From Candidatus Dadabacteria bacterium (GTDB lineage Bacteria > Desulfobacterota_D > UBA1144 > Nemesobacterales > Nemesobacteraceae): a stretch of DNA of 64,000 nt. Numbering within the stretch: position 1 is the stretch's first letter; each line of letters begins with the position of its first letter. Under the pieces are notes generated by a model. It ran no database searches and was not told the origin of the DNA. It saw nothing but the letters and a program-made list of their open reading frames with translations. Shown here piece by piece: positions 7,889-17,161 of this stretch. The DNA is taken from assembly GCA_022827275.1 (NCBI GenBank), contig JAJDTG010000020.1, positions 1 through 64,000 of the forward strand, in the 5' to 3' direction. A program made the position numbers and the translations under genes.

Positions 7889-9187
7889 TTATGACTCGCC
7901 GAAAACGGCGGCAAAGATATGGTCTATGTTTTTTAGATCTTCTTCAAGTTCAAAACACGAATCGATCTCTTCATCCGAAAGGATAACCGCTATTTCCGAG
8001 TCGCCTTTCAGTATCTCCCGAAAATCTTTCTTTTCCTCCCAGCATTGCATGGCGTTACGCTGCACGAGCAAGTAGGCCTCTTCCCTTGAAATACCCTTTC
8101 TTACAAGCTTAAGCAGAACCTTCTGGGAAAAAACCAGTCCCCGGGTAATCCAGATGTTGCTCTCGAGCTTGTCGGGATAGACACGCAGACCTTCAATCAA
8201 GCCGCAGAGCCTCTCAAGCATGAAATCAACCAATATGGTCCCGTCAGGACCTATTACCCTCTCGACGGATGAGTGGCTTATGTCCCTTTCGTGCCAGAGC
8301 GCTATGTTTTCAAGAGCCGCAGCAGAGTGGGATCTTACTATCCTTGAGAGTCCGCAGAGGTTCTCCGAAAGCACGGGGTTTCTCTTGTGCGGCATGGCAG
8401 AAGACCCTTTCTGTCCCTCAGTAAAGGGCTCTTCCATCTCCGCTACCTCAGTTCTCTGGTAATGCCTTATCTCGGTAGCAATTTTCTCCACCGAGGCCGC
8501 TATGAGAGAAAGACAGAGAAAATACTGTGCATAAATATCTCTTTGTATCACCTGCGTCGATATTCCCGCAGGGCGGAGCCCAAGCAGTTCGCACGCGTAG
8601 CGCTCAACCTCCGGAGTTATATTGGCGTAAGTGCCGACGGCGCCTGACATCATACCCACGCTAACAGCGTCCCGTGCGGCTTTCATTCTCTCAAGGTTCC
8701 TTTTCATCTCGTCATACCAAAGGGCAAACACCAGCCCCAGAGTTCTGGGTTCGGCGTGTATGCCGTGGGAGCGCCCGATCATTGCAGTGTCCTTGTAGTC
8801 AAACGCCTTTTTGCGGAGAATCCCGAGCAGCTTCTGAAGACCCCCGACTATCAGTCCGCCCGCCTCGCGAAGCTGTATCGAAAAAGCGGTATCAAGAACA
8901 TCTGAAGAGGTCATTCCGAGATGAATGAATCTCGAATCGTCTCCGACATGCTCGGAAACGCAAGTGAGAAAAGCCAGAACGTCGTGCTTAAGGTCTCTTT
9001 CAAGCTCGGCAATTCTTTCTACATTGAAGGCGGCTTTTTCCTTTATGGTGGAGAGGGAGTCGGCGGGAATCTCTCCGTAATGCGCCCAAGCCTCGCATAC
9101 AGCGAGTTCCACCTCGAGCCAGATGCGGTAGCGGTTCTCATCCGACCATATTCGCGACATTTCCTCTCTGGAGTATCTTGAGATCAA
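7889..9187 (-). CDS. purB: Adenylosuccinate lyase
   Basis: Cleaves SAICAR and adenylosuccinate in purine synthesis, releasing fumarate. About 432 residues. The signature 'GQKGSSAMPHKRNPVLSENL' of the fumarase/aspartase superfamily is present, as are 'IHLGMTSSDVLDTA' and 'GRSHGIHAEPRTLG' with catalytic histidines. The open frame extends upstream to 9244, but the protein family begins at 'ISRYSREEMSRIW'. A TTG at 9187 fits exactly and overlaps the TGA of the preceding hydrolase gene as TTGA, a coupled start. Confidence 0.96.
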   Translation of the reverse strand: MISRYSREEMSRIWSDENRYRIWLEVELAVCEAWAHYGEIPADSLSTIKEKAAFNVERIAELERDLKHDVLAFLTCVSEHVGDDSRFIHLGMTSSDVLDTAFSIQLREAGGLIVGGLQKLLGILRKKAFDYKDTAMIGRSHGIHAEPRTLGLVFALWYDEMKRNLERMKAARDAVSVGMMSGAVGTYANITPEVERYACELLGLRPAGISTQVIQRDIYAQYFLCLSLIAASVEKIATEIRHYQRTEVAEMEEPFTEGQKGSSAMPHKRNPVLSENLCGLSRIVRSHSAAALENIALWHERDISHSSVERVIGPDGTILVDFMLERLCGLIEGLRVYPDKLESNIWITRGLVFSQKVLLKLVRKGISREEAYLLVQRNAMQCWEEKKDFREILKGDSEIAVILSDEEIDSCFELEEDLKNIDHIFAAVFGES

Positions 9188-9999
9188 ATCGTTATAACCT
9201 CCCCGGCCGCACTTCGCGGAGCTACCGCCAAGGCAACGCGGCATTCAGCTCCTCTTCGGCGCAGAACTTCAAGCGAGCATCCAAGCGCCATCTCGGGAGT
9301 ATTGTTCCTCGAACTCAGGTGCGCCAGCAGAACGTATTTTAACCCGTCGTGCAGAACATCGCCCAGAAGGGATGCTGACTGATCATTCGACAGGTGCCCA
9401 TGCCCTCCGCTTATTCTCTGCTTGAGGTATGCCGGATAGGAACCCGAGAAAAGCATTTCCCTGTCATGATTCGATTCGAGAACGAGCGCGTCGCAGTCTT
9501 TAAGGCTTTCCCTTACAAGCGCCGTGGGTTTCCCTATGTCGGTTACTACGCCTACCTTGACGCGACCATCGGTTACGGTGAAACCGACAGGGTCAATCGC
9601 GTCGTGCGCCACCGAGAAGGGAGTAAGAGTAAGATCGTTTATGCGAAACGGCTCTTCTGAGTCGAACTCCCTCAGTTTCTCTATGCCGCCGTTGGGCAAA
9701 CGGGAAGTCTTTGCGCCGTTTCCGTTATTGAGTCCGTTTCTTTTTCCTTCCCAGAAACCAACGGTTTCACCCGACACGTAAACAGGCACTCCGGACATCC
9801 TCCCGACAGCTCTCGAGTGGTCCTCATGCTCGTGCGAAAGCACCACAGCGTCAAGATCGGTCACGCCTATACCCATATCCCCGAGACTTCGCGAGATCCT
9901 TCTGAAGCTAATCCCCGCGTCAATCAGTATTTTCGAGTATTTCGACTCAAGATAAAGCGAGTTGCCAGAACTGCCGCTGGCGAGAGTGCAGAATTTCAT
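9184..9999 (-). CDS. YycJ/WalJ-like metallo-beta-lactamase-fold hydrolase
   Basis: About 271 residues. The N-terminal 'FCTLASGSSGNSLYLES' is typical of the YycJ/WalJ group, and the metal-binding 'LSHEHEDHSRAV' is the HxHxDH motif binding two zinc or manganese ions. Further ligands are likely in 'HDAIDPVGF', 'NHDREML' and 'HLSS'. Relatives are single-strand-specific or cell-wall-linked nucleases, but the substrate here is unknown. It is the first gene of a six-gene minus operon, with purB starting inside its stop codon. An in-frame start at 10041 is possible, but the family begins at the ATG pair near 10002/9999. Confidence 0.85.
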   Translation of the reverse strand: MKFCTLASGSSGNSLYLESKYSKILIDAGISFRRISRSLGDMGIGVTDLDAVVLSHEHEDHSRAVGRMSGVPVYVSGETVGFWEGKRNGLNNGNGAKTSRLPNGGIEKLREFDSEEPFRINDLTLTPFSVAHDAIDPVGFTVTDGRVKVGVVTDIGKPTALVRESLKDCDALVLESNHDREMLFSGSYPAYLKQRISGGHGHLSNDQSASLLGDVLHDGLKYVLLAHLSSRNNTPEMALGCSLEVLRRRGAECRVALAVAPRSAAGEVITI

Positions 10000-10072
10000 C
10001 ATGTTTCGTCCACGCAAAAACCCGGCTGTGTGGAAAACCAAAAAACCGGTTCATTTCGCCCGGAATACAGTA

Positions 10073-10101
10073 ATTATAACTGACCAGTAAAAATCGGTGA
10101 A
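10073..10101 (-). promoter_or_regulatory. Promoter of the MBL-purB-dsb-rdd-gshA-DASS operon
   Basis: Reading the minus strand, TTCACC (10101-10096) and a perfect TATAAT (10078-10073) are separated by 17 bases. Transcription would begin near 10066 and leave a leader of about 65 bases before the ATG at 9999. Confidence 0.6.
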
Positions 10102-10200
10102 AAACACTGGCCGCCACCCTGGGCTCGCAACGGGGAACTTGTTAAAACTCAAGCCTTCATATATCCTATAGTCTGCTCCTTCGGAAGGGCCGGATTATTA

Positions 10201-11187
10201 ATGAGACTCTCTATTACACTTTCCATAGTATTTGCACTTGCGGCGTTTGCCCTCAGCCCCGACTACCTTTCGCTTTCCCGCTCGGTTCTTACGGCCGTCG
10301 GCTGCGGAATATTCGCTTTTGTGGTTCTTGCGGGTTTCCGGATGCTTTTCAGGAAAATCTCGCTCCGCCAAGCGCTTGGAATCTCAGTCGGCATGCTCAC
10401 AGCCATTTTCATATATCTGGCGCTGCTCACTATTCTTAACAGCTTTCCTCTATCCGGACCCCTGCTTCCGCATGTAAAAGTGGGGATTTTCCTGCTTCTC
10501 GTTTGCATAGGCGCGGTAATAGGCTTTGACAAAACCTCCCTTGCCACGGCAGCATCCGACTCGTTTTTCAGGCAGCCGGAAGCGCTTGCCCCAAAAATAC
10601 TTGACACCAGCGTCATAATAGACGGACGCATTGCCGATATCGCCGAAACGGGGTTTCTCCAAGGAGAGCTCATAATACCCAAGTTCATCATACAGGAACT
10701 TCAGTACATAGCTGACTCCCCGGATCCCGCGAGGAAAACGCGCGGCAGAAGGGGGCTCGACATCATAAACAGGATGCAGAATGAGATCCCTTCGATAAGC
10801 GTCAGCATGACCGATCATGACTTCGAACACATAAAAGACGCCGACATAAAACTCATTGAACTCTCGAAGAGGCTGAACGGAATACTGATCACCAACGACT
10901 ACAACCTAAAGAAAATCGCCGATCTCGAAAAAATCACCGTGCTTAACATAAACAACCTAAACCACGCCCTGAGACCCGTTGTGGAACAGGGGCAGACAAT
11001 AAGAATAAGCCTCGTAAAACCCGGGAAGGAACAGCACCAAGCGGTCGGTTATCTCGACGACGGAACCATGGTGGTAACGGACAACGCTTCAAGACAGATA
11101 GGAAAAGAGGTGGACGTCTCGGTGAGAAGCATGGTTCAAACACCGACTGGAAGGATAGTTTTCGCTAAACTTAAAAAAGAGGGTTGA
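10201..11187 (+). CDS. Membrane-anchored PIN-TRAM domain protein (YacL-like)
   Basis: 328 residues. Four hydrophobic segments fill the first 115 or so residues. A PIN nuclease domain then starts at 'ILDTSVIIDGRIADIAETG' with acidic metal ligands (the Asp pair above, 'DADIKLIELS' and 'LITNDYNLKK'). A C-terminal TRAM domain ('VEQGQTIRISLVKPG...') is an RNA-binding beta-barrel. This is the YacL architecture. The neighbours ispD and ispF follow in the same order in Bacillus, which supports the identity. Likely a membrane-tethered ribonuclease; the substrate is unknown. Confidence 0.9.
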   Translation: MRLSITLSIVFALAAFALSPDYLSLSRSVLTAVGCGIFAFVVLAGFRMLFRKISLRQALGISVGMLTAIFIYLALLTILNSFPLSGPLLPHVKVGIFLLLVCIGAVIGFDKTSLATAASDSFFRQPEALAPKILDTSVIIDGRIADIAETGFLQGELIIPKFIIQELQYIADSPDPARKTRGRRGLDIINRMQNEIPSISVSMTDHDFEHIKDADIKLIELSKRLNGILITNDYNLKKIADLEKITVLNINNLNHALRPVVEQGQTIRISLVKPGKEQHQAVGYLDDGTMVVTDNASRQIGKEVDVSVRSMVQTPTGRIVFAKLKKEG

Positions 11188-11192
11188 CCCCC

Positions 11193-11921
11193 ATGAGCAC
11201 CCCAAAAGTCTCAGCCGTAGTAGCGGCTGCAGGTTTTTCTAAAAGATTCTCCACTCATGGAAAAAAACAGTTCGCCGCACTCGGCGGAAAACCTCTTCTT
11301 ACCTACTGCCTTTCGACTTTCGAGTCGAGCGAACTCATAACAGGCGTAGTGGTCGTAGTGCCCGAGGACGAAATTTTACGCTCAAAGGAACTGCTCGAGA
11401 GCTTCGGGTTTGAAAAAATCACCTCTGTCGTCGCCGGGGGCGAAAAAAGGCATGTGTCCGTAAGAAACGGTTTTCGTGCCACACCCCCGGACAGTGACAT
11501 GGTGCTCATTCACGACGCTGCGAGACCTTTTGTCGATAACGACACAATCAAAAGAGTCATAGAGGGGTGCACGCGCACAGGCGCCTGCATATGCGCCGTT
11601 CCCGTTACAGACACCTTGAAGCGGACACAGGAGCCCGGACCGCTTGTTTCGGAAACGGTTCCGAGGGAGAAACTCTGGAGGGCCCAGACTCCGCAGGCTT
11701 TTCGCCGGGAGATACTCGCGGAAATCTACTGCTCAGACAGCATCGCGGACCTTGACGCGACCGACGAATCGGCACTCGCAGAAGCGAAGGGAATAAAGGT
11801 AAGCGTAGTGGCGGGAACCGACCTTAACATGAAAATCACAACCGCAGCCGATTTCAAAATAGCTCAGCTTATCGTAAGCAAAGGAGAAGTGGTCAATGCA
11901 CAGAATAGGAACGGGGTTTGA
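11193..11921 (+). CDS. ispD: 2-C-methyl-D-erythritol 4-phosphate cytidylyltransferase
   Basis: Transfers CMP from CTP to methylerythritol phosphate in the non-mevalonate isoprenoid pathway. Family signatures visible: 'VVAAAGFSKRF' with 'KKQFAALGGKPLL' (nucleotide-binding loop and lysine), 'VLIHDAARPFVD', 'VTDTLKR' and 'RAQTPQAFR'. About 242 residues, normal length. ATG 11193 is preferred because GAGGG sits 9 bases upstream; a TTG at 11184 overlaps the previous stop (TTGA) but leaves no room for a ribosome site. The 3' end overlaps ispF by 26 bases, so the two are coupled. Confidence 0.96.
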   Translation: MSTPKVSAVVAAAGFSKRFSTHGKKQFAALGGKPLLTYCLSTFESSELITGVVVVVPEDEILRSKELLESFGFEKITSVVAGGEKRHVSVRNGFRATPPDSDMVLIHDAARPFVDNDTIKRVIEGCTRTGACICAVPVTDTLKRTQEPGPLVSETVPREKLWRAQTPQAFRREILAEIYCSDSIADLDATDESALAEAKGIKVSVVAGTDLNMKITTAADFKIAQLIVSKGEVVNAQNRNGV

Positions 11922-12384
11922 CGCACACGCGTTTTGCGAGGAAAGAGCGCTCATACTGGGCGGCGTTGAGATTCAGGGCTGCCAGGGGCTTGCGGGTCAT
12001 TCCGACGCTGACGTGCTTTCCCACGCGGTTGCCGACGCTATTTTGGGAGCTATCGGCGAGGGAGACCTGGGAAAACACTTCCCGTCGAACGACCCGAAAT
12101 ACAAAGACGTATCAAGCCTCTCAATTCTCTCCCAAGTCGCCCGGATAATGGCAGACAAGGGCTACCGCATAGAAAATATTGATTGCACGGTGGTGTGCGA
12201 GGAGCCAAGAATTTCTCCTCACTCATCCGCCATGGAGCAGAAAATCGCCGACGCCCTGGGAATTCCGAGCGACGCCGTAAACGTAAAGGGGACTTCAACC
12301 GAAGGCCTGGGTTTCACGGGAAGAAAAGAGGGTATAGCAGCCATGGCTTCAGCGTGCCTAAGCCCGTATTCACCGAAACCATAA
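11896..12384 (+). CDS. ispF: 2-C-methyl-D-erythritol 2,4-cyclodiphosphate synthase
   Basis: Cyclises CDP-methylerythritol 2-phosphate in isoprenoid synthesis; works as a trimer. The 162 residues start with 'RIGTGFDAHAF', whose Asp8 and His10 bind zinc. They continue with 'GHSDADVLSHAVADAILGA' (third zinc ligand) and 'GDLGKHFPSNDP'. 'KGTSTEGLGFTGRKEG' near the end is also diagnostic. Start overlaps ispD by 26 bases. These three genes (PIN-TRAM, ispD, ispF) form one plus-strand operon. Confidence 0.97.
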   Translation: MHRIGTGFDAHAFCEERALILGGVEIQGCQGLAGHSDADVLSHAVADAILGAIGEGDLGKHFPSNDPKYKDVSSLSILSQVARIMADKGYRIENIDCTVVCEEPRISPHSSAMEQKIADALGIPSDAVNVKGTSTEGLGFTGRKEGIAAMASACLSPYSPKP

Positions 12385-12984
12385 CTCTTCAGAAAAGTTT
12401 CTTCCCAATAAAAATTCTCCATCTTTTTCCAGATTCATCATGGGCGGGTCTATGATCTGCTCATTGAATTCTTTCTAGTATTCACGGTTAACCGGAACCT
12501 CCTTTAAAAAACTGGTGACTTAAACAATTTTTTGCGGAAAATTCCCATCTCTTCCACTCTTAGAACTCAAGAGTTGGCGCAGATTTTCCTGTTAATGACA
12601 AATGGAACTGTCCGGTTTTATGATCCATTGTTTGTCCGCTTTTGCTTTGCTCACATCAGCCTCGAAGGGCGTAGCCCGAAGAGGGTGATGTGAAACTGCG
12701 GGAACCAGAGCAATATCAAGGTCGCAGGGCTTAACCTGTTTTTATTCACCGCGGTTCTGTTCTTTGCGATTTGGGGGGAAAAGCGCTCGGGTGGAAAGTC
12801 TTGGACCTCAAAGCCCTGAGTGCTACGGAGGGATTGGAACCAAAAGAGCTTAAGATTCTGGTTTAAGTCGTTGCGTTGCGCGTGGGACAGCGGGTAGGTT
12901 CGTCGTTCGCGGGCTTGCGGTGAATTTGAAAGCCGGATAGAGAATCAATCGCAGTTACTTCGATCGAATCCAGCGGCAAGACCT
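12385..12984. other. 600-base intergenic region with hairpin and possible gene remnant
   Basis: No intact gene is seen. The main structure is the hairpin at 12652-12692. To its right, plus-strand frames at 12703-12780 encode a strongly hydrophobic run ('LNLFLFTAVLFFAIW'). After a G-run near 12773-12779, another frame is open to a TAA at 12864 ('LKALSATEGLEPKELKILV'). Joined through a one-base shift, these read like a degraded one-helix membrane protein, but no family is recognised. The rest is featureless. Confidence 0.4.
12652..12692. repeat. Nested imperfect hairpin
   Basis: Outer arms CACATCAGCCTC (12652-12663) and GAGGGTGATGTG (12681-12692) pair with one mismatch. Inside them GGGC and GCCC pair around a GTA loop, flanked by symmetric GAA bulges. 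No T-run follows, so it is not a standard terminator. REP-like repeat or structured RNA element are alternatives. Confidence 0.7.
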
Positions 12985-13722
12985 CTACATCTTGCTATCG
13001 AGAAAATTCCTGAACGTGGAAATATTGCTCTCGCGGGCCTCGGGCACGGTTCCCGTGAAGACAATTTCTCCCTCGTAAAGAAACGCTATCCTGTCAGAAA
13101 CCTCGTAGGCGGTGCCTATATCGTGGGTAATGACGACCCCGGTTATGCTGAGCCGGTCTCTCATGCTCTTTATTAACTTGGCGATCCTTTTTATATTGGG
13201 AGGATCAAGACCGGTTGTGGGCTCGTCGTAGAGAAGAATCTTCGGGCGGGTGGCGATCGCTCTTGCCAGAGCCACCCTTTTTTTCATCCCTCCGCTCAGT
13301 TCCCCAGGGTACTTGTCTTCGATTCCCGGAAGATCGACCAGTTCAAGGTTGCGGGCGACCGCTTTTTTTATCTCCTCAGGGGGAAGATCCGAGTTTTCAA
13401 TCAGAGGATAGGCTATATTCTCCTCTACGGTAAGCGAGTCAAAAAGGGCAGAGCCCTGAAACAGCATGCCCGTTTCCTTTCTTATTTTCACAAGCTGCCT
13501 CTCATCCATCTCTGCCGTATCCTCTCCCAGAACCACTACCTTCCCGCTGTCGGGCTTAACGAGACCGTTTATCTCCTTTAGCAAAACGCTCTTCCCTACT
13601 CCGCTCTCCCCCAAGACGGTAATGATCTCCCCCCTTCTTACGAAAAGATTTATTCCCCTGTGAACAATCTTTCCATCAAAGGACTTACACACGTCCGTCA
13701 TTTCGATTATGTTTTCCGACAT
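12985..13722 (-). CDS. MlaF-like ABC transporter ATP-binding protein
   Basis: 245 residues with Walker A 'GESGVGKSV' (about residue 37), the Q-loop 'GMLFQGSALFDSL', the ABC signature 'LSGGMKKRVALARAIA' and Walker B 'ILLYDEPTTGLDP'. The 'FQGSALFDSLTV' and 'ARAIATRPKIL' regions are typical of the MlaF/Ttg2A family, which powers phospholipid movement between outer and inner membranes. Its expected permease partner (MlaE-like) is 4.4 kb away at 18081, separated by sodA, sigma factor and ribosomal genes, and no MlaD-like gene is in view. The split layout is unusual but seen in some phyla. Confidence 0.85.
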   Translation of the reverse strand: MSENIIEMTDVCKSFDGKIVHRGINLFVRRGEIITVLGESGVGKSVLLKEINGLVKPDSGKVVVLGEDTAEMDERQLVKIRKETGMLFQGSALFDSLTVEENIAYPLIENSDLPPEEIKKAVARNLELVDLPGIEDKYPGELSGGMKKRVALARAIATRPKILLYDEPTTGLDPPNIKRIAKLIKSMRDRLSITGVVITHDIGTAYEVSDRIAFLYEGEIVFTGTVPEARESNISTFRNFLDSKM

Positions 13723-13783
13723 GGATTCCTCAGAACTTTAAATTTACTTTATCGTCGCTATATGTAAAAAGAGAGAGAATTTC

Positions 13784-13792
13784 TGGTATAAT
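13784..13792 (+). promoter_or_regulatory. Extended -10 promoter of sodA
   Basis: TGg-TATAAT, with TG at 13784-13785 and TATAAT at 13787-13792, is an extended -10 element. No good -35 box sits at the right distance, as is common for extended promoters. The leader would be about 70 bases to the ATG at 13870, which has GAGAGG as ribosome site. Confidence 0.6.
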
Positions 13793-13869
13793 CTATTTGC
13801 AACTGTCCGCGGTTGCATATATAATCTCAAGTTTAGCTTTTTAATTAGAGAGATTAACAGGAGAGGAAA

Positions 13870-14481
13870 ATGGCGCACGAACTACCCGATCTTCCTTATG
13901 ATCATGACGCTTTGGAACCACATATAGATGCGGAAACAATGAGAATACATCATTCAAAGCATCATCAAGGTTACGTAAACAACCTAAACGCAGCGCTGGA
14001 GAAACATCCGGAGTTGGCGGACAAATCGCTTGAGGAACTGCTCGGCGATCTTGACTCCGTCCCCGAAGACATAAGAACTGCGGTAAGAAACAACGGCGGA
14101 GGACACGCGAATCACAGCCTTTTCTGGCCGTGTATGGCTCCCAGTTCCGGGGGAACGCCTTCGGGCGAGCTTGCCGATGCCATAGATTCCGCGTTCGGAA
14201 GCTTTGACGCTTTCGCCGAGGCATTCTCCAAGGCGGCTGCCACTAGGTTCGGAAGCGGCTGGGCGTGGCTTTGCGTGGACGAGGGCGGGGGACTGGTGGT
14301 AACATCCACCGCAAACCAAGATAACCCGGTTTCCGAGGGACTGAAACCCATTCTGGGTCTCGATGTCTGGGAGCATGCATATTATCTGAACTACCAGAAC
14401 AGAAGGCCCGACTACGTGAAGGCGTGGTGGAATGTGGTGAACTGGGAACAGGTTTCGGAAAACTTCGCCGGGGCAAAGTAA
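13870..14481 (+). CDS. sodA: Superoxide dismutase, manganese type
   Basis: Converts superoxide to oxygen and hydrogen peroxide. The 203 residues carry all four metal ligands: His27 ('IHHSKHH'), His82 ('[10 protein letters not shown]'), Asp165 and His169 ('DVWEHAYY'). Gly77-Gly78 before His79 and the outer-sphere Gln150 ('TANQDNP') are manganese-type features, whereas iron enzymes place the glutamine in the first half. Cambialistic use cannot be excluded. No signal peptide, so cytoplasmic. It is monocistronic, with its own extended -10 promoter. Confidence 0.96.
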   Translation: MAHELPDLPYDHDALEPHIDAETMRIHHSKHHQGYVNNLNAALEKHPELADKSLEELLGDLDSVPEDIRTAVRNNGGGHANHSLFWPCMAPSSGGTPSGELADAIDSAFGSFDAFAEAFSKAAATRFGSGWAWLCVDEGGGLVVTSTANQDNPVSEGLKPILGLDVWEHAYYLNYQNRRPDYVKAWWNVVNWEQVSENFAGAK

Positions 14482-14513
14482 TTTCCGCAAAACCACACTT
14501 CGGAAAAAAACGC

Positions 14514-14542
14514 TTACATTTTAGCACGAAAAATCTTATAAT
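14514..14542 (+). promoter_or_regulatory. Sigma-70-type promoter of the sigma factor gene
   Basis: TTACAT (14514-14519) and a perfect TATAAT (14537-14542) are separated by 17 bases. Transcription would start near 14549, giving a leader of about 100 bases before the ATG at 14647. Confidence 0.65.
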
Positions 14543-14646
14543 CCACTAATAGGGACGGAAGGTGCTAATTTTCATTGCCCACTCGGGCTTTGAAAACCTT
14601 TTTTGTTACCTCCGTTTTTCAATTAGGGAACTGGTAAAGAAACAAG

Positions 14647-15792
14647 ATGGACATCAAATACAAAGATTTTCAGGGCAATGCGGAACACGACTCCGGGTTC
14701 GAATCCTATGACGTTGATGACGACATCGAGGAAAACGAGGTCGAAGAAAGTTTTGACAGCCCGGACGAAGAGGAACTGAAACCTAGGGGGAAGGATAAAG
14801 AAAAGGACAAGTGGATCCCCGATGAACAGCTCCGTCTTCTCTACGTCTATTTTAAGGACATGGCCGTTGAGCCTCTCTTCGCAGCGAAGCAGGAAGTCGA
14901 GATATCTGCGAGAATCAAGATGTGCGAACTCAGGATGGCCAAGGTGCCCAAGAGCATTGAAAAATATGAGAAAATCCGCACAAGGAAAAACTCGGCCAGA
15001 GCGCGTGCGATAGCACATAGAATAGCGGTCCTGCGCGCAATGGAGAGAATTTACGTCGACTGGGCACTCAAACTCAAGCAGAAATTTGTAAAGGCCAACC
15101 TTAGGCTCGTAATAACGATTTCGAGAAGATATATGAGCAGGGGCCTGCCGCTTCCGGATCTCATCCAGGAAGGAAATCTCGGTCTAATGCGTGCGGTTGA
15201 AAGATTTGATTACACAAAAGGTTATAAGTTCTCCACCTACGCCTCATGGTGGATACACCAGGCCATACTCAGAGCCCTTCAGGGACAGACTAGAACCATA
15301 AAGGTCCCTGTTTACTTGCTGGAGCAGGCAAACAGGGTTTACAAGACGAGCGCGAAGCTTAGCAAGGAAATGGGAAGGAAACCGACGCCCAAGGAGATAG
15401 CCGAGGCCTCGGGAATCTCAGCAGAGGTTATAAACAGGATTCTCAATTCCACAAACGACGCCATAAGCCTCGACACTCCGGTTCTTGACGGCGAGAAGAC
15501 CACGCTTCTTGATTCGGTTGCGGACAAGGAAGCTAAAATCCCCGACACGATAATAGCGAAGATGTCTCTCGCGGAAAAACTGAAGGAAGCCCTTACACTT
15601 CTGAACCAACGGGAAGAAGAAATTATCAGACTTCGCTTCGGCATAGGACGCCAGAGCACCTACACGCTCGACGAGATCGGCAAGAGATTCAATCTGACCA
15701 GGGAAAGGATAAGGCAGATAGAAAAAGCCGCCCTCGGGAAGCTCGCAAGTTCTGGAGTTAGAAAAGATCTGGAAAGTTTCCTCAAGCAGTAG
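14647..15792 (+). CDS. RpoD/SigA-family RNA polymerase sigma factor
   Basis: 381 residues. An acidic N-terminal tail of about 60 residues precedes region 1.2 ('[24 protein letters not shown]'). Region 2 is '[26 protein letters not shown]' through '[21 protein letters not shown]' (-10 recognition). Region 3 follows ('[16 protein letters not shown]'), then region 4 '[19 protein letters not shown]' (-35 recognition helix). It lacks the large region 1.1 and non-conserved insertion of long RpoD proteins. It could be a compact primary sigma factor or an RpoS-like group 2 factor; which is not decidable without the rest of the genome. Promoters in the window match the consensus such factors read. Confidence 0.92.
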   Translation: MDIKYKDFQGNAEHDSGFESYDVDDDIEENEVEESFDSPDEEELKPRGKDKEKDKWIPDEQLRLLYVYFKDMAVEPLFAAKQEVEISARIKMCELRMAKVPKSIEKYEKIRTRKNSARARAIAHRIAVLRAMERIYVDWALKLKQKFVKANLRLVITISRRYMSRGLPLPDLIQEGNLGLMRAVERFDYTKGYKFSTYASWWIHQAILRALQGQTRTIKVPVYLLEQANRVYKTSAKLSKEMGRKPTPKEIAEASGISAEVINRILNSTNDAISLDTPVLDGEKTTLLDSVADKEAKIPDTIIAKMSLAEKLKEALTLLNQREEEIIRLRFGIGRQSTYTLDEIGKRFNLTRERIRQIEKAALGKLASSGVRKDLESFLKQ

Positions 15793-15810
15793 AGCGGAAC
15801 CGCGGCTCGT

Positions 15811-17154
15811 TTAGCCGAAACCGTAGTAATCAATCCCCAGATGGCTTATCAGTTCCTCACCCCGCAGGTAGCGAAGCGTGTTCTGTAGCTTGGTGAACTG
15901 AACGAAAAGATCGTGCTCGGGGTAGAGCCTCTTATCGACCATGGGGCTTTTGAAATAAAAGGAAAGCCACTCCTGGACCCCGTAAATACCGGCGCGATGC
16001 GCAAGGTCTAGGAACAGCACAAGATCAAGAACCACCGGGGCGGCGAGTATGCTGTCGCGGCAGAGGAAGTTGACCTTTATCTGCATGGGATAATCCAGCC
16101 ATCCGAAAACGTCTATATTGTCCCACGCCTCTTTTTCGTCTCCGCGCGGCGGGTAGTAGTTTATTCTCACCTTGTGGTAGTAATCCGAGTAAAGTTCAGG
16201 GTTTATCTCGGGCTGAAATATGTACTCAAGCGCGCCCAGCTTGCTTTCTTCCTTGGTTTTGAAAGAACCGGGATCATCAAGGACTTCTCCGTCCCGGTTA
16301 CCCAGTATATTGGTTGAGAACCATCCGTTGAGCCCGAGCATCCTGCTTTTAAGACCCGGAGCCAGTATGGTTTTCATGAGTGTCTGGCCGGTTTTAAAAT
16401 CTTTACCGGCTATGGGAACTTCGTTTTCAATCGCGAGCTGCTGAAGCGCGGGGATGTCCACGGACAGATTCGGAGCCCCGTTTCCGTAGGAGGCGCCGCA
16501 TTTTATTGCCGCGTAGGCGTAAATCATGCTCGGGGCAATATCCTCGTGATTTTCCCTCAGCCCTTTCTCGAAACTCTCCACGGTCTCATGAACTTCTGAG
16601 GGCTCAAGATATACCTCGGTACTCCCGCACCAGAGCATTACCAGCCTTTCGATATCGTTTTCCCTCTGGAATCTCTTTATGTCCCTGATCAGCGCCTCGG
16701 CAAGATGCATCTTCGTCTTGCCCTTCTTTACATAGGAACCCTTGAGATTGCGAACGTACCTGTTATCGAAAACGGCCCGCATCGGAGACTCTTTTTTAAG
16801 ATCCCGTCTTATCTTCCCGAGAAGTTCGGAACTTAGCACTCCGGCCCGAAGCGCTGAGGCGTGGCAGTCTTCATCGTGTATGTCCCATCCGGCAAACACC
16901 ATATCCTGCATTTCGGCCAGCGGAACCAAGTCTTTTATTAAAGGAAAATTTTTCTCGGTTCTTTTCCCGAGCCTGATTTTCCCCATCTGCGTCAGGGAAC
17001 CGATGGGTCTCCCCACTCCCTTTACTACCGCCTTTACTCCCGCTATGAAGGTTGTGCTTACCGCCCCGCTCATCCCGGGGATCAGGACCCCCAGTTTTCC
17101 CTTGGCTGGGCGGATATCGAATTTTCTCTGGAACTTCTGGTTTGGATCGGTCAA
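15811..17154 (-). CDS. ino1: Myo-inositol-1(3)-phosphate synthase
   Basis: Converts glucose 6-phosphate to inositol phosphate using NAD+, the committed step toward inositol phospholipids or solutes such as di-myo-inositol phosphate. About 447 residues. Recognised by 'LGVLIPGMSGAVSTTFIAGV' (NAD-binding), 'CGASYGNGAPNLSVDIPAL', 'AGKDFKTGQTLMKTILAPGLKSR' (catalytic lysines) and 'LGNRDGEVLDDP'. The frame runs upstream into rpsI, but the best start is TTG at 17154, just after the rpsI stop, with AAAGG ten bases before it. It lies in the rplM-rpsI operon, so expression may follow growth rate. No phosphatase or inositol phospholipid synthase is nearby. Confidence 0.93.
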   Translation of the reverse strand: MTDPNQKFQRKFDIRPAKGKLGVLIPGMSGAVSTTFIAGVKAVVKGVGRPIGSLTQMGKIRLGKRTEKNFPLIKDLVPLAEMQDMVFAGWDIHDEDCHASALRAGVLSSELLGKIRRDLKKESPMRAVFDNRYVRNLKGSYVKKGKTKMHLAEALIRDIKRFQRENDIERLVMLWCGSTEVYLEPSEVHETVESFEKGLRENHEDIAPSMIYAYAAIKCGASYGNGAPNLSVDIPALQQLAIENEVPIAGKDFKTGQTLMKTILAPGLKSRMLGLNGWFSTNILGNRDGEVLDDPGSFKTKEESKLGALEYIFQPEINPELYSDYYHKVRINYYPPRGDEKEAWDNIDVFGWLDYPMQIKVNFLCRDSILAAPVVLDLVLFLDLAHRAGIYGVQEWLSFYFKSPMVDKRLYPEHDLFVQFTKLQNTLRYLRGEELISHLGIDYYGFG

Positions 17155-17161
17155 GTATGAA

